Assembly (NCBI RefSeq): GCF_030296575.1
Contig: NZ_AP027729.1
Coordinates: 2,914,001 to 2,978,000, forward strand
Direction: 5' to 3'
Length of the DNA: 64,000 nt
From: Paraoerskovia sediminicola
GTDB lineage: Bacteria; Actinomycetota; Actinomycetes; Actinomycetales; Cellulomonadaceae
The notes below the pieces were generated by a model. That model did no database searches. It was not told the DNA's origin and saw nothing but the letters and a program-made list of their open reading frames with translations. Shown in pieces: positions 9,725 to 18,496 of the stretch; the first letter of the stretch is position 1, and the number at the start of each line of letters is the position of its first letter. Made by a program: the position numbers and the translations under genes.

Positions 9725-9917
9725 TGGACTTCCGCTCCTTCGGTGATGACGGAGGTCCGTGGGGATCCAGGATCCCGCGGCGAGCCCCGCGTCAGCGACG
9801 ACCCGGACGGACGACGTCCGGATCAGAGATGTTCGTGCCGAACACTGTGTACCCGCCGTCGTCGGCGAGCAATTCGGTCCGCGGACAGTCTAGGGGGATT
9901 CGGCCTGCTCAGGCGGT

Positions 9918-9923
9918 TAGGGT
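9918..9923 (+). promoter_or_regulatory. Putative leaderless -10 box of the MBL hydrolase gene
   Basis: TAGGGT lies 6 nt before the ATG at 9930 and no ribosome site is visible between them. This matches the leaderless pattern seen at several other genes here. Confidence 0.5.
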
Positions 9924-9929
9924 CGCATC

Positions 9930-10727
9930 ATGTCCGCCGCTCCGTCTCCCGCCCCGTCTCCCGCCGCCCCGCTCCGCTCCGTCCTGGTCGTCTCTCCCGT
10001 GTTCGGGGCGTCGTGCCGCGTGCTCGGTGGAGCGGACGGCGGCCCGTGCGTCGTCGTCGACCCGGGCGCGGGGGTCGCGGGTCGGGTCGACGCCGTCGTG
10101 CGCGAGCGTGGTTGGCGGCCGGTCGCGGTGCTCGCGACCCACGGGCACGTCGACCACACGTTCGACGCGGCCGCGATCGGGGAGGCCTACGACGTCCCGC
10201 TCCTCGTCCACTCCGCGGACGCGTACCGGATCGACGACCCGTTCGGGACCATCGAGCACGTCTCCGGAGCGCTCGCCGCCGCGTTGGCCGCGGGCGGGGC
10301 CGACCCCGCCACGTACCGGGTGCCGGCCCGCGTCGCGCCTTTCGGGACGCCGTCCGGCATCGTCGAGATCGACCCGGCCCTGACCGCGCTGGGGATCCGC
10401 GCCGTGCACGCCCCCGGGCACACCCAGGGCTCGACCCTCTACCTCGTCGACGCGCTCGTCCCCCACGGGGAGCAGTGGGCGTTCGGCGCTGCCGGGGCGC
10501 AGGAGCCGATCGACGAGTCGACCGGTCGTCCGGCGGTGCTCACCGGTGACGTGCTGTTCGCCGGGACCATCGGCCGTACCGACCTGCCGGGCGGCGACCA
10601 CGCCGTGATGGTCGCGACCCTGCGCGACGTCGTCGGACGGCTCGACGAGAACCTGCTGGTCCTGCCGGGGCACGGGCCGTCGTCCGACGTCGCGCACGAA
10701 CGCCGGACCAACCCGCTCCTGCCCTGA
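9930..10727 (+). CDS. MBL-fold metallo-hydrolase (glyoxalase II-like)
   Basis: The 265-residue enzyme has the metallo-beta-lactamase signature THGHVDH (H71, H73, D75, H76), which holds two metal ions. Further ligands appear in APGHTQGS, LTGDVLFAG and VLPGHGPSS. This layout is that of the glyoxalase II/RNase Z-like hydrolases. In actinobacteria a copy regularly sits between the DUF349 gene and hisS, as here. The substrate cannot be read from the sequence. It is transcribed away from the DUF349 gene across a 205-bp region that holds both promoters. Confidence 0.87.
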   Translation: MSAAPSPAPSPAAPLRSVLVVSPVFGASCRVLGGADGGPCVVVDPGAGVAGRVDAVVRERGWRPVAVLATHGHVDHTFDAAAIGEAYDVPLLVHSADAYRIDDPFGTIEHVSGALAAALAAGGADPATYRVPARVAPFGTPSGIVEIDPALTALGIRAVHAPGHTQGSTLYLVDALVPHGEQWAFGAAGAQEPIDESTGRPAVLTGDVLFAGTIGRTDLPGGDHAVMVATLRDVVGRLDENLLVLPGHGPSSDVAHERRTNPLLP

Positions 10728-10765
10728 GGGCGTGCGGCAGCGCGGACGCCGCGTCCCCCGGGTGC

Positions 10766-10785
10766 GGCGATCTGGGAAGATCGCC
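10766..10785 (+). promoter_or_regulatory. Hairpin directly before the hisS start
   Basis: GGCGATC and GATCGCC form a perfect 7-bp stem with a 6-nt loop, ending 2 nt before the ATG. It could hide the start or overlap a weak -10 (GAAGAT, 6 nt before ATG). Function is inferred. Confidence 0.4.
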
Positions 10786-10787
10786 CC

Positions 10788-12215
10788 ATGGCACGCCCCA
10801 CACCACTGTCCGGATTCCCCGAATGGCTCCCCGACGGACGCGTCGTCGAGCAGCACGTCCTCGACACCCTGCGGCGCACGTTCGAGCTGCACGGGTTCGC
10901 CGGGATCGAGACCCGCGCCGCGGAGCCGCTCGACCAGCTCCTGCGCAAGGGTGAGACCTCGAAGGAGGTGTACGTGCTCTCGCGCCTGCAGGACGTCCCG
11001 GGGGCGCAGGGCGGTGACGACGCGGCCGAGGGCACGGGAACGGACCGCGCCGGGGCGCGCGACAAGCAGCTCGGGCTGCACTTCGACCTGACCGTGCCGT
11101 TCGCGCGGTACGTGCTCGAGAACTCGGGCAAGCTTTCGTTCCCGTTCAAGCGCCACCAGATCCAGAAGGTCTGGCGCGGCGAGCGGCCCCAGGACGGCCG
11201 GTTCCGGGAGTTCGTCCAGGCGGACATCGACGTCGTCGGCGCCGGGACGCTCCCGTACCACTACGAGGTCGAGCTCCCGCTCGTGATGGCCGAGGCGCTC
11301 GGCGCCCTGCGCGAGATCGGCGTCCCGGAAGTGCGGATCCTCGTCAACAACCGTCGCGTCGCCGAGGGGTTCTACCGCGGCCTCGGGCTCGAGGACGTCG
11401 ACGGGGTCCTGCGCACCATCGACAAGCTCGACAAGATCGGCCCGGCCAAGGTCGCCGACGCCCTGGTCGCCGAGACCGGCGCGACGCCCGAGCAGGCGCA
11501 GGCGTGTCTTGACCTCGCGGCGATCCGCGGCTCCGACTCCGGGGTCGTGGACCAGGTGCGGGCGCTCGCGGCCTCCCACGGGTTCACGTCCGAGCTCCTG
11601 GACCAGGGGCTCGAGGAGCTCGGTGCCCTCGTCGAGGCCGCGGCCGTCCGTGCCCCCGGCGTGGTCGTGGCAGACCTCAAGATCGCTCGCGGGCTCGACT
11701 ACTACACGGGCTCCGTCTACGAGACCGTCCTCGTGGGGCACGAGCAGCTCGGGTCGATCTGCTCGGGCGGGCGCTACGACACGCTCGCCTCGGACGGCGC
11801 GAACACCTATCCGGGCGTGGGGCTCTCCGTGGGTGTGTCGCGGCTCGTGTCCCGGCTGCTCGGGTCCGGGCTGGTGCGCGCCACCCGCGGGGTCCCCACG
11901 GCCGTCCTGGTCGCCGTCTCCGACGAGGAGCACCGGGCGCAGTCGGACGCCGTGGCGGCCACCCTGCGGGCTCGCGGCATCCCCGCCGACGTGGCGCCGA
12001 CCGCTGCGCGGTTCGGCAAGCAGATCCGCTACGCCGACCGGCGAGGCATCCCGTTCGTCTGGTTCGAGGGCCGAGAGACCGTGTCGGACGACGGCCAGGT
12101 CACCGTGGGCGCGGACCAGGTCAAGGACATCCGCTCGGGGGAGCAGGTCGACGCCGACCCGGCGGTGTGGGCGCCGCCGAGCGAGGATCTCTGGCCCCGG
12201 GTCGTCCCGGCCTGA
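10788..12215 (+). CDS. hisS: Histidyl-tRNA synthetase
   Basis: The 475-residue class II synthetase charges tRNA-His. Visible class II and HisRS-specific motifs are LHFDLTVPFARYV, the motif 2 region FPFKRHQIQKVWRGERPQDG, and ARGLDYYTGSVYE. Motif 3 reads GVGLSVGVSRL, and an anticodon-binding domain forms the last 100 residues or so. An inserted charged stretch near residue 80 (GGDDAAEGTGTDRAGARD) is longer than in most HisRS. The frame is intact. The ATG is preceded by a hairpin and no clear ribosome site, so initiation may be leaderless. It is followed at once by the 7-bp tandem repeat. Confidence 0.97.
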   Translation: MARPTPLSGFPEWLPDGRVVEQHVLDTLRRTFELHGFAGIETRAAEPLDQLLRKGETSKEVYVLSRLQDVPGAQGGDDAAEGTGTDRAGARDKQLGLHFDLTVPFARYVLENSGKLSFPFKRHQIQKVWRGERPQDGRFREFVQADIDVVGAGTLPYHYEVELPLVMAEALGALREIGVPEVRILVNNRRVAEGFYRGLGLEDVDGVLRTIDKLDKIGPAKVADALVAETGATPEQAQACLDLAAIRGSDSGVVDQVRALAASHGFTSELLDQGLEELGALVEAAAVRAPGVVVADLKIARGLDYYTGSVYETVLVGHEQLGSICSGGRYDTLASDGANTYPGVGLSVGVSRLVSRLLGSGLVRATRGVPTAVLVAVSDEEHRAQSDAVAATLRARGIPADVAPTAARFGKQIRYADRRGIPFVWFEGRETVSDDGQVTVGADQVKDIRSGEQVDADPAVWAPPSEDLWPRVVPA

Positions 12216-12220
12216 CGCTC

Positions 12221-12311
12221 GCTGAGGGCTGAGGGCTGAGGGCTGAGGGCTGAGGGCTGAGGGCTGAGGGCTGAGGGCTGAGGGCCGAGGGCCGAGGGCT
12301 GAGGGCCGAGG
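12221..12311. repeat. Tandem 7-bp repeat, 13 copies, downstream of hisS
   Basis: Thirteen uninterrupted heptamers run from five bases after the hisS stop. Ten read GCTGAGG and three, near the distal end, read GCCGAGG. The array fills the gap between the convergent genes hisS and ykoC. Its last units pair with CCCTCAGCC at 12317-12325. Confidence 0.95.
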
Positions 12312-12325
12312 GCTTCCCCTCAGCC
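12297..12325. terminator. Hairpin joining the heptamer array to the ykoC stop
   Basis: GGCTGAGGG (12297-12305) and CCCTCAGCC (12317-12325) form a perfect 9-bp stem with an 11-nt loop. Every other GCTGAGG unit of the array offers an alternative left arm. It may terminate hisS and ykoC from both sides. The ykoC stop lies inside the right arm. Confidence 0.55.
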
Positions 12326-13110
12326 TGCGACCAGGGCGGCGGGCCCCGAGAGCCAACCGCCCAGGGACCCGGCGAGGAGCACGGCGCCGACCGTCGCGAG
12401 CACGCCGACGGCCACCGCGCCGTCGCGCCACGTCAGTCCTACGGGTCGCGCGACGGTCCGCGGACCCGAACCCAGGCCCCGTGACTCCAGCGCGACGGAG
12501 AGGCGCTCGGCGCGTCGCACGGCCGCGACCAGGAGCGCGAACGTCGCGGTGCCCAGCGCGGGCAGCGAGCGGGGAGCGCGCCCGGCGCCCGACGGGGGTC
12601 GCGCACCGCCTGGGCGCACCGGATCGTCTCCCAGCGGGCGGGGAGCTCCTCCAGGACCCGCATCCCCGCGAGCACCGCGTAGGTGGCGCCGGCCGGGACC
12701 CGGGCGTGCTGGTGGAGGCTCGTCATCAGCCTGACGGGGTCCGTGGTCGCCACGAGCACCACGGAGACGACGCCCAGGAACAGCGTCCTGACCGCCAGCG
12801 ACACGGCGATCTCCAGTGCGCCCGCGGTGACCTCCACCGGCCCGACGACCGCGACGACAGGTCCCTGGTGCCGGAGCAGGACGTTCCCGACGAGGACCGA
12901 GACCGCGAATCCGAGCAGTGCGAGATGCGTCAGCGCCAGCGCGCGCACGGTCACGCGGCCGACGGTGAACGCCGCCGTCACCGCGAGCGACCAGAGCACG
13001 ACGGGCGTGACCGGGTCGGTGACGAGCATCGCCACGGACGACGCGACGAGCAGCGTCCCGAGCTTCAGGGTGGGGTTCCACCGCGCCAGCGGCGAGTCGC
13101 GGGGGCTCAT
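12320..13110 (-). CDS. ykoC: YkoC-type ECF transporter T component (frameshift near 12571-12590)
   Basis: This is the EcfT/CbiQ-type membrane scaffold of an ECF importer, about 263 residues when repaired. Hydrophobic helices span roughly residues 15-125. The coupling-helix region contains RRAERLSVALESRGLGSG, with the SRG-type motif that touches the ATPases. The N-terminal two thirds and the C-terminal third are in different frames. Restoring one base in the GGGG run at 12571-12574 (plus strand) gives a smooth RAPGALPRSLPALGTATF junction. The ATG overlaps the ykoD stop by ATGA. It acts with YkoD and YkoE to import thiamine or hydroxymethylpyrimidine. Confidence 0.85.
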
Positions 13111-15116
13111 GCGCGGACCGCCGGCAGCCGGTCGTCTGCGGGCACGGCGGGCGCGGCGGGCTCGGTGCGCGCGACGGGCGCGACAGAGGTGGTGCGCGCG
13201 GGCAGGTCGTCCGGTCCGACGGCATGCGCCACCGCCGCGTCGAGCGCGGCCAGCAGGTGTCTCAGAGGTGGACGCTCGCGCAGCCGGAGCCAGCGCCGCA
13301 CGAGCGGCGGGGCGATCAGTCCCGCCGCGTCCAGCAGCGCCGCGTCGCCCAGGATCTCGTCGGTGGTCCCCTGCACGGGGACGCTCCCGGGTGTCAGGAC
13401 CAGCACGTGGTCCGCGACGCGGGCCGCGAACGTCAGGTCGTGCGTCGCCAGGACGACGCCGCTGCCGCCCCGGGCGACCTCGCTCAGCACCTCGGCCGTC
13501 GCGAGGGTCCCGGCACGGTCGAGCCCGAAGGTCGGCTCGTCGGCCAGCAGGACGTCGGCCGGGTGCGCGACGGCAGCGGCCAGCGAGAGGCGGCGCTGCT
13601 CGCCTCCGGAGAGCCGGTAGGGCGAGCGGTCGGCGAGGTGCTCGAGCCCGAACCGCGCGAGCAGCCGGTCGACGCGCGCCTCGACGGTCGCCGCCGGGAG
13701 GTGCGCCCGGCGCGGAGTCCAGCCGATCTCGTCCCGGACCGTCCGCGCGACGAACTGGTGCTCCGGGTGCTGGACGACCATCGCGGCGCTCCCGACCTCG
13801 AGGTCGCCGCTCGTCGGCACGACGCCGGCGAGCGTGCGCAGCAGCGTGGACTTGCCGCACCCGTTGACGCCGAGCACCGCGAGCACCTCGCCGCGGGCCA
13901 CCGCCAGGTCGAGGCCCTCGATGAGCACCGGGGGCGTGGGCGCCCGTCGGCCTCGCGCCCCGCCCGGCCGCACCACGTCCAGGGCACGCGCCGAGACGAC
14001 CGGGTCTGCGAGGTGCGTCGTCGCCGGCTCGCCTCCAACCGGGGCCGCGGCGAGGTCTGCCAGCCAGCGGTCGGTGGCCGCGTCGTCGAGAGGGCCGGGC
14101 GCACCCGCGGCCGCGAGCAGGTGGTCCACGGGCACCCAGCAACCTCGTCGCAGCAGCGTCGTCGCGTGCTCGGCGAGCACCTCGGCGGTGGGACCGAGGG
14201 CGAGGACCCGCCCGGCGTCGAGCACCGCCGTGAGCCCCGGCAGCGACGCGAGATCGTCGAGACGATGCTCGACGAGGATCGTCGTGGTGTTCGCCGTGGC
14301 CGTGGCCGTGGCCGTGGCCGTGGCCGTGGCCGTGGTTGTGCGCGTGCGCGTGTGCGTGGTCGTGGTTTCGTCGACCTGCGTACCGGCCCGCGGGCCGGTG
14401 AGCGCGCCGACGAGCGCCCCGACGTCCCGTGCCCCTACGGGGTCGAGGAGCGCTGTCGGCTCGTCGAGCACCAGGAGACCCGGGTCGGGAGCGGTCGCCG
14501 CGGCGATCGCCACGCGTTGCGCCTGCCCGCCGGAGAGGGACGAGGTGCCACGGTCCGCGAGGTGAGCGGCGCCCACGCGCTGCAGGGCGCCGCGGGCCGC
14601 GGGTCCGATGAGGTGCCGCGCGACGGCCCGGTTCTCCAGCGGGAGCTCGACCTCCGCGTCGACGCGGGACAGGCACAGCTGGCCCAGCGGGTCCTGCTGG
14701 ACGAGGCCGAGGTGCGGTGCCAGGGCCCGGGGCCCGAGCGGCCATGGGTCCGGCGCCGCACCCGCGGGAAGGTTCGCGCCGACGAGGTGCACGGACCCGG
14801 TGACGCGGGCGTCGACGGTGTGCGGGACGACCCCGACGAGTGCCGCGACGAGCGTCGACTTCCCGGAGCCCGAGGGGCCGACCACGAGCAGGCTCTGACC
14901 CGGCGGCAGGTGGAACGACACGTCGCGGAGCGAGGGCGTCTGCGCTCCGGGGTACGTCACGCTGAGCCGTTCGACGGTAAGGCCCGTGCCGTTGTCGGTG
15001 CCGGTGCCGGTGCCGGTGCCGGTGCCGGCACCGGCGCCAGCGCCTGTTCTTCTGGTCGTGCTCGTGCTCGTGCTCGTGCTCGTGGTCGTGGTCGTCGCGG
15101 CGCGGCCGGAACTCAC
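13107..15116 (-). CDS. ykoD: YkoD-type double ATPase of a thiamine-related ECF transporter
   Basis: The 669-residue cytoplasmic protein fuses two ABC ATPase domains. Domain 1 has Walker A GPSGSGKST, signature LSGGQAQRV and Walker B LLVLDEPTALLDP. Domain 2 has GVNGCGKST, LSGGEQRRL and VLLADEPTFGLD. Between the D-loop of domain 1 and its switch histidine (VEHRLDD) lies an insertion of about 35 residues made mostly of Thr-Ala and Thr-Arg pairs, encoded by hexamer microsatellites. The first 45 or so residues are also Thr, Ser, Gly and Ala repeats. I chose the GTG at 15116 because it overlaps the ykoE stop by GTGA. The TPP riboswitch upstream sets the substrate class. Confidence 0.92.
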   Translation of the reverse strand: MSSGRAATTTTTSTSTSTSTTRRTGAGAGAGTGTGTGTGTDNGTGLTVERLSVTYPGAQTPSLRDVSFHLPPGQSLLVVGPSGSGKSTLVAALVGVVPHTVDARVTGSVHLVGANLPAGAAPDPWPLGPRALAPHLGLVQQDPLGQLCLSRVDAEVELPLENRAVARHLIGPAARGALQRVGAAHLADRGTSSLSGGQAQRVAIAAATAPDPGLLVLDEPTALLDPVGARDVGALVGALTGPRAGTQVDETTTTHTRTRTTTATATATATATATANTTTILVEHRLDDLASLPGLTAVLDAGRVLALGPTAEVLAEHATTLLRRGCWVPVDHLLAAAGAPGPLDDAATDRWLADLAAAPVGGEPATTHLADPVVSARALDVVRPGGARGRRAPTPPVLIEGLDLAVARGEVLAVLGVNGCGKSTLLRTLAGVVPTSGDLEVGSAAMVVQHPEHQFVARTVRDEIGWTPRRAHLPAATVEARVDRLLARFGLEHLADRSPYRLSGGEQRRLSLAAAVAHPADVLLADEPTFGLDRAGTLATAEVLSEVARGGSGVVLATHDLTFAARVADHVLVLTPGSVPVQGTTDEILGDAALLDAAGLIAPPLVRRWLRLRERPPLRHLLAALDAAVAHAVGPDDLPARTTSVAPVARTEPAAPAVPADDRLPAVRA
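14294..14335. repeat. CCGTGG hexamer microsatellite inside ykoD
   Basis: Seven perfect CCGTGG units encode alternating Thr and Ala on the minus strand, inside ATPase domain 1. The unit length keeps the reading frame when copies are gained or lost. Confidence 0.92.
14995..15090. repeat. Two hexamer microsatellites in the ykoD 5' end
   Basis: CCGGTG-type units occupy 14995-15030 and CTCGTG/GTCGTG units occupy 15055-15090. They encode Thr-Gly and Thr-Ser pairs at the YkoD N-terminus, before the first conserved ABC motif. Confidence 0.9.
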
Positions 15117-15834
15117 GCCGGCGTCCCGGTCCGTGCCGAGCGGCTCTCGCCGGCGGTCCCGGAACGTGCGTTCCCCGATGCGGCGGCGCGCCCCGCGGCG
15201 TGGTTGTCGAGGACACCTGCACGTAGCAGCCCGTCGCCGATCAGGCGGGCCGCGACGCCGCACAGCAGGATGCAGGACACGATCTGGACCACCAGGCGCA
15301 GGACGAGGTAGTCCTGTCCCAGGTAGCCGTTCGCGACGCACTGATAGGCGAACGTGACGACGGCGGCGGTCACGCCCGAGAGCACGAACACCCCCACCCG
15401 TACCGGCGGTAGCGCGTGAGCGCGAACGCGAGCTCGGCGCCGACTCCCTGCACGAGACCGATCACCAGGATCATCGGACCGAACGGGGAGGCGAAGACCA
15501 CGAGCTCGACCGCCGCCGCGAGCATCTCGGCCAGGATCCCCACGCCAGGTCGGCGCACGATGTACAGGGCGAGGGGCGCGACCACGATCCACGCTCCGGC
15601 GAGCACGTTCTCGGCCAGGCTCCCGAACGGTCCGAGGGCGAGGTGCAGCGGGGCATAGATCTGGTCCGCGACCCAGAAGACGAACCCGAAGGTCACGCCC
15701 AGGACCGCGAGCAGCACGGTGGTGTGCAGGGGCGACGTCCGGCGTTCGACGACGACCGGCACCTGGGTGTCGGGGTTCTCGTGGCCTGCGGTGATCTTCT
15801 CGGGAACGGCCGGTCCTGCGGGGTTCTGGTGCAC
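15113..15834 (-). CDS. ykoE: YkoE-type S component for thiamine/HMP (frameshift near 15391-15400)
   Basis: This is the substrate-binding membrane subunit of the ECF transporter, about 240 residues when repaired. Family landmarks are YIVRRPGVGILAEMLAAAVE, GPMILVIGLVQGVGAE and ARLIGDGLLRAGVLDNHAAG; as I recall them, Bacillus YkoE has equivalent stretches. The two halves lie in different frames that join after ALTRYRRY. One G is missing in a short G run (plus-strand C runs 15391-15399). The GTG start follows a GAGGAG ribosome site. The gene is the first after the TPP riboswitch, which indicates uptake of thiamine or its pyrimidine moiety. The exact ligand is not known from sequence. Confidence 0.88.
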
Positions 15835-15885
15835 GCTTCTCCTCGGACGAGCCCGGGGGTGTGCACAGCGGCACGGCGCACCGCG

Positions 15886-15903
15886 GCGCGCGAGATCGCG
15901 CGC
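15886..15903 (-). promoter_or_regulatory. Hairpin in the ykoE leader, candidate riboswitch expression platform
   Basis: GCGCGCGA and TCGCGCGC pair across a 2-nt centre (or 7 bp with loop AGAT). It lies between the aptamer and the ykoE ribosome site. It could act as a terminator or as a switch in ribosome access. Confidence 0.4.
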
Positions 15904-15926
15904 AGGGGACGGTCGTGCAGCGCCCT

Positions 15927-16013
15927 GCTCCCTTCGCCGGTACTAACCGGATCAGGTTCCACGGGTCAGCGGAGGGTTCCGCAGTCTCAGCGCTCAGTGC
16001 GCTCCCCGGGGGC
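15927..16013 (-). ncRNA. TPP riboswitch (THI box)
   Basis: Read on the minus strand, the segment contains the conserved TPP aptamer parts in order. These are a GGGGAGC-type P1 side, the CTGAGA element (GCTGAGACTGCGGAACCC), then ACCTGATCCGGTTAGTACCG and GGCGAAGGGA closing P1. It binds thiamine pyrophosphate and switches off the downstream ykoE-ykoD-ykoC genes, whose first start codon lies about 93 nt further on. The match to the aptamer core is close to perfect. Confidence 0.95.
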
Positions 16014-16024
16014 TTGTGCCGACC

Positions 16025-16053
16025 ACGCTAGGGGTCCGGCGCCCACGGGGCAA
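16025..16053 (-). promoter_or_regulatory. Promoter of the TPP riboswitch-ykoEDC unit
   Basis: On the minus strand TTGCCC (-35) and TAGCGT (-10) are separated by 17 nt. The riboswitch P1 starts 11 nt after the -10. It is the best two-box promoter in the window. Confidence 0.65.
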
Positions 16054-16093
16054 CGGCGCGGCAGGACCGTCCCGAAGGGCGGACGCCGGCGCG

Positions 16094-16561
16094 TCAGCCG
16101 TCGGCCAGGTGCGGCGGGAACCCGCCGGTGGCGATCGGGCCCCAGCGCTCGATCGTCACCCGGATCAACGACTTGCCCTGGTCGACCATCGCCTGCCGGT
16201 ACTCGTCCCAGTCGGGGTGCTCGCCCGAGATGCTGCGGAAGTACTCGACCAGCGGCTCGACGCTGTCCGGCAGGTCGAGGACCTCCGCCGTCCCGTCGAC
16301 CTGGACCCAGGCGTCGCCGAAGTCCTGGCCGAGGAGGCACAGCGAGACGCGCGGGTCGCGTCGCAGGTTCCTCGCCTTGGCGCGGTCGGGGTACGTCGAC
16401 ACGACCACCCGGCCCTCGCTGTCGACGCCGCAGCTCACCGGACTCATCTGGGGCGCGCCGTCGGACCTGCGCGTGCTGATGATCGCGTTGTTGCGCGTCC
16501 GGGCGAACGCGACGAGGCGGTCGCGGTCGACGCGATCGTTCGTGGCGACGGGTCGTGCCAT
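16094..16561 (-). CDS. PPOX-class (pyridoxamine oxidase-like) split-barrel oxidoreductase
   Basis: The 155-residue protein has the split beta-barrel flavin/F420-binding pattern of the PPOX family. Examples are [40 protein letters not shown] and a C-terminal [11 protein letters not shown]. In actinobacteria this subgroup is usually annotated as F420-dependent; that is family knowledge, not shown here. A GGAGG ribosome site lies 6-7 nt before the ATG. It is divergent from aspS. The substrate is unknown. Confidence 0.82.
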   Translation of the reverse strand: MARPVATNDRVDRDRLVAFARTRNNAIISTRRSDGAPQMSPVSCGVDSEGRVVVSTYPDRAKARNLRRDPRVSLCLLGQDFGDAWVQVDGTAEVLDLPDSVEPLVEYFRSISGEHPDWDEYRQAMVDQGKSLIRVTIERWGPIATGGFPPHLADG

Positions 16562-16594
16562 GGGGAACACCTCCGGGTCGGGTCTGCCACACAC

Positions 16595-16600
16595 TAGACT
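16595..16600 (+). promoter_or_regulatory. Putative -10 box of aspS
   Basis: TAGACT fits the TANNNT consensus and lies 79 nt before the aspS GTG. The -35 region is not recognisable. Confidence 0.45.
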
Positions 16601-16679
16601 GGACCGGGCCGCGGACGGTCGCGCCCTCGGGCGCACCGTGCTCCGGCCGCCACTCCAGACGTCCCCGGAAGGAACTTTC

Positions 16680-18496
16680 GTGCTGCGCACCCACACGGCC
16701 GGCTCACTGCGGGCCGAGCACATCGGCCAGACCGTCACCCTCACCGGATGGGTCGACCGTCGTCGCGATCACGGGGGAGTCGCCTTCATCGACCTTCGGG
16801 ACGCGTCCGGGATCGCCCAGGTCGTGATCCGCGACGAGGCCGTCGCGCACCCGCTGCGCAGCGAGTTCGTCCTCCAGGTGACCGGCGAGGTGTCGCAGCG
16901 CCCCGAGGAAACGCGAACGCGAACCTGCCGACCGGCGACGTCGAGGTCGTGGTGAGCGACGTCGTCGTCCTCAACGAGTCCGCGCCCCTGCCGTTCCAGG
17001 TCTCAACGGCCCTCGACGGCAACGAGACGATCGGCGAGGAGGCGCGCCTCAAGCACCGCTACCTCGACCTGCGCCGCCCGACGCCCGCGAGGACGATGCG
17101 CCTGCGCGCGAAGGCCAACCAGGCGGCGCGTCGCGTGCTCGACGAGCAGGACTTCGTCGAGATCGAGACACCGACCCTCACCCGGTCGACGCCCGAGGGC
17201 GCGCGGGACTTCCTCGTGCCCGCACGCCTGGCGCCGGGTTCCTGGTACGCCCTGCCGCAGTCGCCGCAGCTCTTCAAGCAGCTGCTCATGGTCTCGGGCA
17301 TGGAGCGCTACTACCAGATCGCCCGCTGCTACCGCGACGAGGACTTCCGTGCCGACCGCCAGCCGGAGTTCACCCAGCTGGACGTCGAGATGAGCTTCGT
17401 CGAGCAGGACGACGTCATCGCACTCGGGGAACAGCTCGTCGTCGCGCTGTGGAAGCTCATCGACGTGGAGATCCCCACGCCGATCGAGCGCATCACCTTC
17501 GCCGACGCGATGCGGCTCTACGGCTCGGACAAGCCGGACCTGCGCTTCGGCAACCCCATCGTCGAGCTCACCGAGTACTTCACCGACACGCCGTTCCGGG
17601 TCTTCCAGGCGCCGTACGTCGGCGCCGTCGTCATGGCGGGCGGTGCTGCGCAGCCGCGCCGCCAGTTCGACGCCTGGCAGGAATGGGCCAAGCAGCGCGG
17701 CGCCCGCGGCCTCGCCTACGTCACGTTCGCGGCCGACGGCACGCTCGCCGGCCCGGTCGCCAAGAACCTCTCGGACGCCGAGCGTGACGGTCTGGCCGCC
17801 GCGACCGGCGCGCAGCCCGGCGACGCGGTGTTCTTCGCAGCCGGAAAGGTCACGGACTCCCAGGCGCTGCTCGGCGCGGCGCGCGTCGAGATCGCGAAGC
17901 GCACCGGTCAGATCGACGAGGACGCCTGGTCGTTCGTCTGGGTCGTCGACGCACCGCTGTTCAAGCCCACCGGCGAGGACGACGACGTCGCGGTCGGCGA
18001 CGGCGCCTGGACCGCCGTGCACCACGCGTTCACCTCGCCGACGCCCGAGTGGGTCGATCGCTTCGAGGAGGCACCCGGCGACGCCCTCGCCTACGCCTAC
18101 GACATCGTCTGCAACGGCAACGAGATCGGTGGCGGGTCGATCCGTATCCACCGCCGCGACGTGCAGCAGCGGGTCTTCGAGGTCATGGGCATCGGGGAGG
18201 AGGAGGCGCAGGAGAAGTTCGGCTTCCTGCTCGACGCCTTCGCGTTCGGCGCCCCGCCGCACGGCGGGATCGCCTTCGGCTGGGACCGGATCGTCGCACT
18301 CCTGACGAAGGCCGAGTCGATCCGCGACGTCATCGCGTTCCCGAAGTCCGGGGGCGGGTTCGACCCACTGACCCAGGCCCCGGCCCCGATCACCGCGCAG
18401 CAGCGCAAGGAGGCCGGCGTCGACGCGAAGCCCGACGGCAAGCCGGCACAGCCCGGCCCGCAGGCCGAGGCCACGTCCGGTGGTCCGCGCGCTTGA
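16680..18496 (+). CDS. aspS: Aspartyl-tRNA synthetase (frameshift near 16905-16912)
   Basis: The class II enzyme charges tRNA-Asp, about 605 residues when repaired. The N-terminal anticodon-binding OB domain ([14 protein letters not shown]) is in one frame up to VSQRPE. Everything from [16 protein letters not shown] onward is in another, so one base is missing near 16906-16910. Motif 2 is [24 protein letters not shown] insertion domain occupies the middle, and motif 3 is [13 protein letters not shown]. Active-site motifs are complete. The GTG start has GGAAGGAA upstream. AspRS is essential, which favours a sequence error over a pseudogene. Confidence 0.93.

Noticed and set aside
12221..12311. 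CRISPR array
   Set aside because: The units are contiguous 7-mers without spacers and there are no cas genes nearby.
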